Below, piece by piece: positions 1-5,940 of a DNA stretch of 10,758 nucleotides. This stretch comes from Trueperaceae bacterium (GTDB taxonomy: Bacteria > Deinococcota > Deinococci > Deinococcales > Trueperaceae), in NCBI GenBank assembly GCA_003567075.1, contig PXAU01000326.1, positions 1 to 10,758 on the forward strand, in the 5' to 3' direction. The translations under genes were made by a program, and so were the position numbers. The notes below the pieces were generated by a model. The model did not search any database. It was not told where the DNA came from and worked only from the letters and a program-made list of their open reading frames with translations. Each line of letters opens with the position of its first letter. Positions within the stretch are counted from its first letter, which is position 1.

Positions 1-81
1 ACCACACGCTACGAGAATGACCAGTGAGAGCGCGACCATTGGCAGTGAGAGAGTGTGGCCTCCGTGATGACGTGAGCCCAT
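1..81 (-). CDS. Putative lipoprotein, N-terminal 27 codons only (runs off the left edge)
   Basis: Reading the minus strand from the ATG at 81-79 gives 27 codons that end exactly at base 1 with no stop. The product starts with a short polar, basic stretch (M-G-S-R-H-H). A hydrophobic run follows at residues 15-25 (M-V-A-L-S-L-V-I-L-V-A), then Cys26-Gly27. L-V-A-C fits the lipobox consensus, so this looks like a type II signal peptide with Cys26 as the lipidated residue. The start is chosen because a strong Shine-Dalgarno sequence lies 5 bases upstream. The mature protein is outside the window, so its function cannot be stated; an exported, membrane-anchored protein is the inference. The gene is too short here for a length-filtered ORF call and is easy to miss. 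Confidence 0.72.
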   Translation of the reverse strand, partial: MGSRHHGGHTLSLPMVALSLVILVACG

Positions 82-86
82 GACTT

Positions 87-92
87 CCTCCC
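87..92 (-). promoter_or_regulatory. Shine-Dalgarno site of the left-edge lipoprotein gene
   Basis: On the minus strand GGGAGG is followed by five bases (AAGTC) and then ATG. This is close to ideal complementarity and spacing, and it is the main evidence for both the gene and its start. Confidence 0.7.
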
Positions 93-757
93 AGACTACG
101 CATCGGCGTCGGAGGGTGGCGCTTGACCCGCGACGCTCCGACGGGGTCCACCCGGTCGCTCCGGGTCAGCCAGCAGCCCTCGAACGGGTATCGCAGCATC
201 AGCTTGGATCACCGCGGCAACGCCAGCGTAGCACGAGTAACCCGAAGTACCTTGGACTATGAAGGATGTGGTTTCTTCGTCCTGACGTGCGTCCGACTGC
301 CGAAGCGATGCGCCGACGGGGTCTGCCCTGGTGCCGTAGGACTAGGATTGTCGGGCAAGGTCATGCTCCAGTTGACGGATCGATGTCGTGCGCACGTCCG
401 CTACACACGATGGGTCCCGTGCCTGCTACCCGATCGCCGGCTCCAGCGAAGATGGTGGCCAGGGGCGTGCCGCGCTAGCAGGGTGACTCGCTGGAACGAC
501 AGGTCTTCTCCGGTAGCCTATGCTCCGCGCATTGCGAGTGACTCGGCCATGTGGTGCAGTCGATGGATGCGGGTGGTCGCCACACGAGGCAGTGTTCGCG
601 GTCCCAGCCTCAACGGCCCGCACCGAGGATCAGTAGGGTTGTACGTTGCACGTTGCTGGATCCACGTCAGCCGTGAGCGTGGCAAACACCCATTGTCACC
701 AGGCTCCATCTCCGAGTTCGACGGCAATCGACTCCTACCGTGCTCGTTGCGCTTGAT
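93..757. other. Long stretch without a recognisable gene
   Basis: About 660 bases lie between the ribosome binding site of the lipoprotein gene and the tRNA hairpin. The open frames here are short, or run into the antisense of the tRNA, and none shows a domain, a credible start or family-like sequence. I saw no second tRNA and no signature of RNase P RNA, tmRNA or SRP RNA. The part next to the lipoprotein gene must hold that gene's promoter, but I found no -35/-10 pair I trust. The visible structures are an imperfect hairpin at 124-168 and a short tandem repeat (acgttgc twice, near 643-656). It could be an old decayed gene, a spacer or an unrecognised small RNA; the sequence does not decide. 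Confidence 0.5.
124..168. repeat. Imperfect inverted repeat in the gene-poor region
   Basis: TGACCCG (124-130) pairs with CGGGTCA (162-168), and inside it GCGAC (130-134) can pair with GTCGC (155-159) with a small bulge. It lies 30 to 75 bases upstream of the lipoprotein Shine-Dalgarno site on the minus strand, so it could fold in that leader or act as an operator. GC-rich DNA makes such pairings by chance fairly often. Confidence 0.3.
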
Positions 758-793
758 GGAGCACCGCCCCCTCATCCGAGGGGGCGGTGCTCC
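758..793 (-). terminator. Perfect 16-bp hairpin behind the tRNA gene
   Basis: The arms 758-773 and 778-793 are exact reverse complements, with a 4-base loop (774-777). The hairpin begins 30 bases after the 3' end of the tRNA on the minus strand, where a terminator or processing boundary is expected. Neither flank carries a T-run, so it is not a textbook intrinsic terminator. The stem is very stable (mostly G-C) and could stop polymerase without one or protect a 3' end. Confidence 0.65.
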
Positions 794-823
794 TACCTGC
801 CACGCCCTGCACGTGCTTGCTCG

Positions 824-899
<76 letters not shown>

Positions 900-910
900 A
901 AGCGCCCACC

Positions 911-939
911 AGTCTACGGGGCGGTGGGGAGGGTGTCAA
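911..939 (-). promoter_or_regulatory. Sigma-70-type promoter of the tRNA-Ala gene
   Basis: On the minus strand a perfect -35 TTGACA (939-934) is followed by a 17-base spacer and the -10 TAGACT (916-911, four of six consensus bases). Transcription would start near 904, giving only a few bases of leader before the mature tRNA end at 899. This is the clearest promoter in the window and matches strong stable-RNA promoters. Confidence 0.85.
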
Positions 940-1002
940 ACGAACGAGTGACAGAGGCAGCGGCTGTAAGGGACTTCCTCATGCCGGCGTTGCGGGCGCG
1001 AC

Positions 1003-1008
1003 TATGAT
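1003..1008 (+). promoter_or_regulatory. Possible -10 box of the Sel1-repeat gene
   Basis: TATGAT matches the -10 consensus at five of six positions and lies 10 bases before the in-frame ATG at 1019. No convincing -35 lies 16-18 bases upstream. If used, it would start a transcript with almost no leader and make 1019, not 1004, the true start. This fits the absence of a Shine-Dalgarno site before either ATG. Confidence 0.25.
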
Positions 1009-3397
1009 TGTCGCAGCGATGGTCGAACCCCGCACGTGTGTCGTGGAAGTCACCCAGGTCGTGCCCGCGGATGACGTGCCCTACGTGGCGACGCGGGTGG
1101 CCGAGCGGCTCGGCATGCCGTTGGAGCGGGTGCGGAAGTTGATCGACGACCGCACCGGTCCCATTACGCGCCCGTTGCGACCCGACAAGGCCGAGGTGAT
1201 CGCGCAGACCTTCGAGGCCGCCGGCGTGGCGGTGGCGATTCGCCCTGCGGTGGAGGAGGACGAGTTCCCCTTGCTCGGAGCGAGTTCGGTCGCGGCGCCT
1301 GCGCCGGCGTCGACCTCAGGCGCAAGGGCCCGTGACGAGCCCGCTGGCCCCGTAGTCAACGGCGAGCCCGAATACCCTGCGGCCGCGGCGGAGCCCGCTG
1401 ACCCTGTGCCCAGCGACACGCCTGAGGTCCCTGCGCCCGGTGACACGCCAGGCCCCGACGAAGCCGAGTCGCACGAGCCCACGTTTGTGGAGTCCGTCGC
1501 GGAGGAGGCCGCTTTGGGCGCGTTCGAGCGTGAGGCGTCCGACACCCTCAGCGGAGACGAACTTGAGCCCGAGCCCGAGCCCGAGGATGCCGAACGTGCT
1601 GCAGCAGCCATGCCGGGTGACGATTGGGGTGCAGCGGCCACGCAGGATGCCGAGGTCGACGAGCCCGGTGCGTACGACGTCGAGTCTGACGAGCCGGACG
1701 ACGAGCAGCCGGAGACGGAACCAGACGACTTCGGGTACGACGATCTCGACGTCGGTGAGTTCGATCCAGACGCCGTCGACGCGGTAGGAGCGTCAACCGA
1801 GTTCGAGCCGGAAGGGCTGGCGATGGAGGAGGGCGACGACGGGATCCCACCGTACGTTCCGCGTCGTCCGCCCGTTGTGCCGCAGGGCTTGGGCATGCCC
1901 TTGGGTGCTCCCCTCCAACTCGATCCCGATGTCGACGAGGACGACGATACGGACGCCCCGGGACCCTTCGGTTGGCCCGCCCGTGGCGAGGTCACGGTGC
2001 GTCCGTTGACGGCCGCCGCCCTTGCCGCGGCCGAGGCGGCCGAGTCGGCCGAGGTCGCCGAGGCCGCTGAGGCCGTATCGGACACCGTGCCGGACGACGA
2101 CCGGAGCGACACGGTGTCGGATCAGCACCGGAGCGACGCCTGGGGGGCGCAAGGCAGCGCCGCGGGGACCGTCGACATGGGTGGACGGAACGTCTCCGAT
2201 GGCGCGGCGCAGGCGGCGGACAGCGGACACCTGGCTTCGCGTGCACCCTTCGGCGACCCGAGCACGTGGCACGCTGACGACGATCCTGCCGGCGGCTGGA
2301 CGATTGGACCGCGCGCCACGCGTCGGCTGCCGGTCGTCACCGACGAACCAGATGGGGTGGCCGATCTCGCTGACGAGCGCGCTGCGTACGAGGCGGGCCC
2401 CACGGACCCCATCGATGCGGACGATGCGCGAAGTGACGGAGTCGACGACGCCGACGCGCTGGTGACGCCGGACGCGGAACGCGACGGCGTCGATGAGGCG
2501 TCCTATCCCGCCGACGAGGCGGCCTACGATCCGACGGTGCCGTTGCGGGTCGCGTACGCGGACCAAGGCGGTGCGACGCGTGCGCCACAGGACGACGAGC
2601 CACCGTCGGTCGGTCGTGGCTCACGCATCCGTGACCGCGCCGCCGAGGGAGGCACGCTGGATCCGGAGCAGATGGCCGAAGTCGGCGCTGTGGCGAACGT
2701 CCCGACCGCCTGGCGGGGGCTCGGCGGGGCCGATCGCGGGCCCGCGCGACCGGTGGACGCGCGCTTGCCGAGGCGTGGCGAGCACGCGCCGCAGGCGCCG
2801 GTGAGCGCTGCGGCGCGCGTCACCCGGCGGCGCACGCTGATGTTGGTGGCGCTGGCCGTCGCGCTGGGCGTGTTCGTGTTGACGCAGGCGTGGGTGGCGG
2901 GCCGCGCCGCGCCGGCGTTCGATGCTGGCCTTCACCGGTTCCGCGACGCCGACTTCGGCGCCGCCAGGCGGGTGTGGACCGACCTCGCTAGCCACGGCGA
3001 CGCCAACGCCCAGTTCATGCTCGGGTACATGAGCGAGGCCGGCCTGGGCCGGCCCTGGAGCGCTCGGGCGGCCGCGGCCTGGTACCGCTTGGCGGCGGAT
3101 GCCGGCCATGCGGAGGCGCGCTGGCGCCTCGGTAACCTCTACCACCAGGGTCTGGGTGTGGCGCCCGACGCGGCGACGGCGGAACGCTGGTGGGCCGCCG
3201 CGGCGGATGCAGGGCATGCGGAGGCGGCCTTCACGCTCGGACGCTCGCGGCTCGAGGGCGCCAGCGGTGCCTCCGATCCGAGCGGCGCGCTTGTGGCGTT
3301 CGAGCGCGCGGCGGCGCTCGGCTGGCCTGCGGCGGTGCCGTATGGAGAAGCGCTGAAGGCCGTCTCAGAGCGCCCCCATCCGGATGCGTTACCCTGA
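1004..3397 (+). CDS. Single-pass membrane protein: L7/L12-CTD-like domain, acidic linker, C-terminal Sel1 repeats
   Basis: 797 residues. Residues ~10-82 form a compact predicted alpha/beta unit. Its pattern (L-E-R-V-R-K-L-I, then P-I-T-R-P-L-R-P-D-K-A-E-V-I, then F-E-A-A-G-V-A-V-A-I) resembles the C-terminal domain of ribosomal protein L7/L12; this is my alignment by eye. Residues ~85-590 are low-complexity, rich in Asp, Glu, Pro and Ala, with E-P repeats (DNA 1565-1585) and five A-A-E-type triplets (residues 342-356). A basic stretch (R-V-T-R-R-R) precedes one membrane helix at ~611-630, predicting a cytoplasmic N-terminus. The exported part has three Sel1 repeats (~669-702, 703-738, 739-777) with typical L-G-x-x-Y/M and A-A-D-A-G-H motifs. 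Sel1 repeats usually mediate protein-protein contacts; no catalytic motif is seen, so a scaffold or receptor role is only inference. ATG 1019 is an alternative start; neither ATG has a Shine-Dalgarno site. The DUF11 gene follows after 5 bases. Confidence 0.88.
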   Translation: MIVAAMVEPRTCVVEVTQVVPADDVPYVATRVAERLGMPLERVRKLIDDRTGPITRPLRPDKAEVIAQTFEAAGVAVAIRPAVEEDEFPLLGASSVAAPAPASTSGARARDEPAGPVVNGEPEYPAAAAEPADPVPSDTPEVPAPGDTPGPDEAESHEPTFVESVAEEAALGAFEREASDTLSGDELEPEPEPEDAERAAAAMPGDDWGAAATQDAEVDEPGAYDVESDEPDDEQPETEPDDFGYDDLDVGEFDPDAVDAVGASTEFEPEGLAMEEGDDGIPPYVPRRPPVVPQGLGMPLGAPLQLDPDVDEDDDTDAPGPFGWPARGEVTVRPLTAAALAAAEAAESAEVAEAAEAVSDTVPDDDRSDTVSDQHRSDAWGAQGSAAGTVDMGGRNVSDGAAQAADSGHLASRAPFGDPSTWHADDDPAGGWTIGPRATRRLPVVTDEPDGVADLADERAAYEAGPTDPIDADDARSDGVDDADALVTPDAERDGVDEASYPADEAAYDPTVPLRVAYADQGGATRAPQDDEPPSVGRGSRIRDRAAEGGTLDPEQMAEVGAVANVPTAWRGLGGADRGPARPVDARLPRRGEHAPQAPVSAAARVTRRRTLMLVALAVALGVFVLTQAWVAGRAAPAFDAGLHRFRDADFGAARRVWTDLASHGDANAQFMLGYMSEAGLGRPWSARAAAAWYRLAADAGHAEARWRLGNLYHQGLGVAPDAATAERWWAAAADAGHAEAAFTLGRSRLEGASGASDPSGALVAFERAAALGWPAAVPYGEALKAVSERPHPDALP
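2027..2071 (+). repeat. Five-copy 9-bp in-frame tandem repeat (A-A-E type)
   Basis: Five 9-base units of the type GCG-GCC-GAG encode A-A-E, A-A-E, S-A-E, V-A-E and A-A-E inside the acidic linker of the Sel1 gene. The third base varies, so it looks like an expanded and drifting minisatellite. It probably forms a short acidic helix. Confidence 0.6.
3390..3395 (+). promoter_or_regulatory. Candidate leaderless -10 box of the DUF11-like gene
   Basis: TACCCT fits the TANNNT form of bacterial -10 elements and is followed by exactly 7 bases and then ATG at 3403, so transcription would start at or next to the start codon. This arrangement is known for many leaderless genes in Deinococcus. There is no Shine-Dalgarno sequence and no clear -35. 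The box overlaps the end of the preceding gene, so it may be chance, with translation instead coupled to the upstream stop at 3395-3397. Confidence 0.35.
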
Positions 3398-3402
3398 CGC
3401 TC

Positions 3403-3927
3403 ATGGAGACTCCGACCCGACGCGCGCGGTCCTGGCTGGACCGGCGCCTGGTACTGGCGCTCGCTGCGTTCGCACTGCTGGCCAGCGCGGCTGTTGCGCA
3501 AGACGATCCGCTCTCGTACCGCCTCGAGATCTTCGTCGTCAGCCACGTCACACGTGACGACGGCACCCGCGAGGAGCGCTACACCGAAACGACCGAAGCT
3601 CGACCGGGGCAGATGGTCGAGTACCGGATCTTCGTCGAGAACGTGTCCGAGACGACGCTGCCGGCCGGTGTCGTGCAGATCCGCCTGCCGGTGCCGGAGG
3701 GCACGGAGTACGTGCCCAACTCCGCGACGCCGAGTTCGGACCGGGTGCTCACGGAGTTCTCGGCCGACCGCGGGCGCACGTTCTCCGAGCCGCCGGTGCT
3801 GATCGGCGACGACGAGCAGCGGCGCGTGGCCGAGCCGATCAGCTACGACGAGATCCGCTGGACCTTCTTCGTCGAGCTCGAGCCCAACCAGGAGGAGACG
3901 CTCGTCTACCGCGTCATCGTGCGCTGA
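3403..3927 (+). CDS. Secreted DUF11-like domain protein
   Basis: 174 residues. Residues 1-32 are a clear Sec signal peptide: basic start (T-R-R-A-R-S-W-L-D-R-R), hydrophobic core (L-V-L-A-L-A-A-F-A-L-L) and an A-V-A cleavage site before Gln33. Residues ~62-172 match the DUF11 (conserved repeat domain) pattern: G-Q-M-V-E-Y-R-I-F-V-E-N-V-S, then L-P-A-G-V-V, then L-P-V-P-E-G-T-E-Y-V-P-N-S-A-T. This is an immunoglobulin-like beta-sandwich common in surface and S-layer proteins. There is one copy only and no cell-wall or lipid anchor, so the protein is probably released or bound to other envelope parts. The start at 3403 is preferred to the in-frame ATG at 3190, because the signal peptide begins just after 3403 and the earlier start would lie deep inside the preceding gene. 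Its 5-base distance from that gene suggests a shared operon. The precise function is unknown. Confidence 0.85.
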   Translation: METPTRRARSWLDRRLVLALAAFALLASAAVAQDDPLSYRLEIFVVSHVTRDDGTREERYTETTEARPGQMVEYRIFVENVSETTLPAGVVQIRLPVPEGTEYVPNSATPSSDRVLTEFSADRGRTFSEPPVLIGDDEQRRVAEPISYDEIRWTFFVELEPNQEETLVYRVIVR

Positions 3928-3932
3928 GCGTC

Positions 3933-3944
3933 CGTCCCGGGACG
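3933..3944. other. 12-bp palindrome between converging genes
   Basis: CGTCCCGGGACG lies in the 30-base gap between the stop of the DUF11-like gene and the stop of the second ABC gene. A bidirectional terminator is expected at this place; CGTCC (3929-3933) can also pair with GGACG (3940-3944) to form a small hairpin. With no T-run and only a 5-bp stem, this is a weak candidate. Confidence 0.25.
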
Positions 3945-3957
3945 TCGAGGCACGCCC

Positions 3958-5940
3958 TCAACGCTGCTCCTGGAACTGCAGTTCGTACAGGGTCCGGTAG
4001 TATCCGCCTTCGTTGCGGAGCAACTCGAAGTGGTTGCCCTGCTCGATCAGCTTGCCCTTGCGCATCACCATGATGCGGTCCACGTCCTGGATCGTGGAGA
4101 GCCGGTGCGCGATGACGATGCTGGTGCGCCCCTGCATCAGCTTCTTCAAGGCGTCCTGGATGAGTTCCTCGGTTTCGGTGTCGACGTTGGCGGTGGCCTC
4201 GTCGAGCACCAGCAGGATGTCGGGGTTCTGCACCAGCGCCCGGGCGAACGCGATCAACTGCTTCTGTCCCGTCGAGAAGCCGGCGCCGCGCTCGCGTACA
4301 GGCGTGTCGTAGCCCATCGGCAGACGCTCGATGAAGGCGTGCGCGTTCACGAAGGTGGCTGCCTCGATCACCTGCTCGTCGGGGATGGACGTGTCGCCCA
4401 GGGTGATGTTGCTGCGGATCGTGCCGCTGAACAGGAACGGATCTTGCAGCACGATGCCGACGTGCTTGCGCAATTCGACCTGGTCGTAGTCGCGCACGTC
4501 CTTGCCATCGATCAGCACGCGGCCTCGCTGGACGTCGTAGAAGCGGCTGACGAGGCTGATGATGGTGGTCTTGCCGGCACCGGTGTGCCCGACGAAGGCC
4601 ACCGATTCGCCCGGCACGATGGTGAAGTCGACGCCGCGCAGCACCCAGTCCTCGTCGTCGTAGGCGAAGTGCACGTCCTCGAAGCGAACCTCGCCGCGGA
4701 AGCGGTCCTCGAAAGAGTGCGGGTCGTCGCGGTCGGTGATGCGCTCGGGCGTGTCGATCAGGGAGAAGATGCGCTCGGCCGAGGCCATCGCCTGCTGCAT
4801 GACGTTGAACCGCTCGGAGAGCTCCTGCAGCGGCCGGAAGAACATCTGCGTGTACTGGATGAAGGCGATCAGCACGCCGAGCGTGACGGTCGCCGCGACG
4901 CCGGGCCCGACCAGTTGATAGGCGGCGAAGTAGAGCAGCATCGCCGTCGCGATGGCCCCGGCCAGGTTGACGCTGGGCCAGAACAGGCTGAACCAGCGCA
5001 CCTGCTCGTGGTAGCCGTCGAGCAGGTCGAGGTTGAGCGCGTCGAAGCGCCTGGCGTTGCGGTCCTCGCGGTTGAACAGCTGCACCGTCTTCATGCCGCT
5101 GAGGTTCTCGGCCAGGTACGCGTTCGAGCGGCTGGTGCGTAGCCTCACGGCTCGGAAGGCGTCTCGGATGCGCAGCCGCAGGTAGTTGAGCGTCACGAAG
5201 AGCAGCGGCATCACCGTGAGCGCCACGAGCGCCAAGCGCCAGTCGAGGATGAACATGTAGACCATCAGGCCGATGATCAGGCCGACGTCGGCGATCAAGC
5301 CTACGACGCCGTCGGTCATCGCCATCTGGATCGCTTCGACGTCGCTGGTGATGCGGGTGATGAGGCGCCCCACGGGCGTGCGGTCGAAGAAGCCCATGTG
5401 CAGCTTCTGGATCTTGCCGAAGGTGTCGCGCCGCAGGTCGTAGATGACGCGCTGGCCGATCCAGGCGACCGCGTACGTGTAGCCGAAGCGAAGGCCGAAG
5501 TTGAGCACGCGTAAGCCCAGGTAGATGAGCACGATGGTGAGCAGGCCGTTCAGGCGCTCGTCGACGCTCAGGGCGCTCCAGGGGGCGGTGTCGGCGACGA
5601 TGTAGCGGTCGACGGCGGTGGCGATCAGGCTCGGGAAGGCCGGCACCAAGGCCGAGTACGCGACCAGCAGCAGCACCGACACGAGCAGCGGGCCCCGGTA
5701 GGGTAGCAGGTAGCGCAGCAAGCGCCGAGCGAGGCCCTCGTCGAAGCCGGCGTCCATCGGGTTGCCGTCCTCGTCGAAGCGCCCTTCGGCGCGCAGCGCG
5801 GCGCGCTTGCTGGCGCGCTCGCGGGCGTGACGGGCCTTCTCCGCCTCGACGTCGTACGCCGGGTCGTACATGCCGCCGACGTCGCTCGCGCCGCGCCGTC
5901 GGTCATCGCGATCCGCATCGCGCCAGTGATCGCCGGCCAT
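3958..5940 (-). CDS. Heterodimeric ABC exporter half-transporter, subunit with catalytic Walker B and altered signature
   Basis: 660 residues: a six-helix exporter membrane domain (~residues 70-390) fused to an ATPase domain (~415-655). Motifs: Walker A G-H-T-G-A-G-K-T at 451-458, Q-loop Gln499, Walker B I-L-L-V-L-D-E with catalytic Glu581, and H-loop His612. The signature is F-S-T-G-Q (555-559) instead of L-S-G-G-Q. In MdlA/MdlB-, TM287/TM288- and TmrAB-type exporters an altered signature marks the subunit that completes the degenerate ATP site; its own Walker A/B should pair with the L-S-G-G-Q of the other subunit to form the active site. Such exporters move drugs, lipids or peptides across the inner membrane; the substrate here cannot be read. 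Residues 1-70 are an unusual hydrophilic, Arg/Asp-rich extension. The ATG shares its A with the TGA of the upstream subunit gene and has a strong ribosome binding site, so the subunits are translationally coupled. Confidence 0.95.
   Translation of the reverse strand: MAGDHWRDADRDDRRRGASDVGGMYDPAYDVEAEKARHARERASKRAALRAEGRFDEDGNPMDAGFDEGLARRLLRYLLPYRGPLLVSVLLLVAYSALVPAFPSLIATAVDRYIVADTAPWSALSVDERLNGLLTIVLIYLGLRVLNFGLRFGYTYAVAWIGQRVIYDLRRDTFGKIQKLHMGFFDRTPVGRLITRITSDVEAIQMAMTDGVVGLIADVGLIIGLMVYMFILDWRLALVALTVMPLLFVTLNYLRLRIRDAFRAVRLRTSRSNAYLAENLSGMKTVQLFNREDRNARRFDALNLDLLDGYHEQVRWFSLFWPSVNLAGAIATAMLLYFAAYQLVGPGVAATVTLGVLIAFIQYTQMFFRPLQELSERFNVMQQAMASAERIFSLIDTPERITDRDDPHSFEDRFRGEVRFEDVHFAYDDEDWVLRGVDFTIVPGESVAFVGHTGAGKTTIISLVSRFYDVQRGRVLIDGKDVRDYDQVELRKHVGIVLQDPFLFSGTIRSNITLGDTSIPDEQVIEAATFVNAHAFIERLPMGYDTPVRERGAGFSTGQKQLIAFARALVQNPDILLVLDEATANVDTETEELIQDALKKLMQGRTSIVIAHRLSTIQDVDRIMVMRKGKLIEQGNHFELLRNEGGYYRTLYELQFQEQR

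Noticed and set aside
2027..2071. Tandem repeat considered as a CRISPR or regulatory array
   Set aside because: Units are 9 bases, in frame, contiguous without spacers and inside a gene; it is a coding minisatellite.
1081..2112. 343-residue minus-strand frame rich in Ser, Ala and Gly
   Set aside because: It is the reverse-strand shadow of the acidic GC-rich linker of the Sel1 gene; its Ser-rich composition simply mirrors the Asp/Glu codons on the other strand.
3190..3402. Longer N-terminus for the DUF11-like gene using ATG 3190
   Set aside because: It would overlap the Sel1-repeat coding region by 200 bases and bury the signal peptide that begins right after 3403.
4030..5142. 370-residue plus-strand frame
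   Set aside because: Shadow of the second ABC gene, whose motifs on the minus strand are unambiguous.
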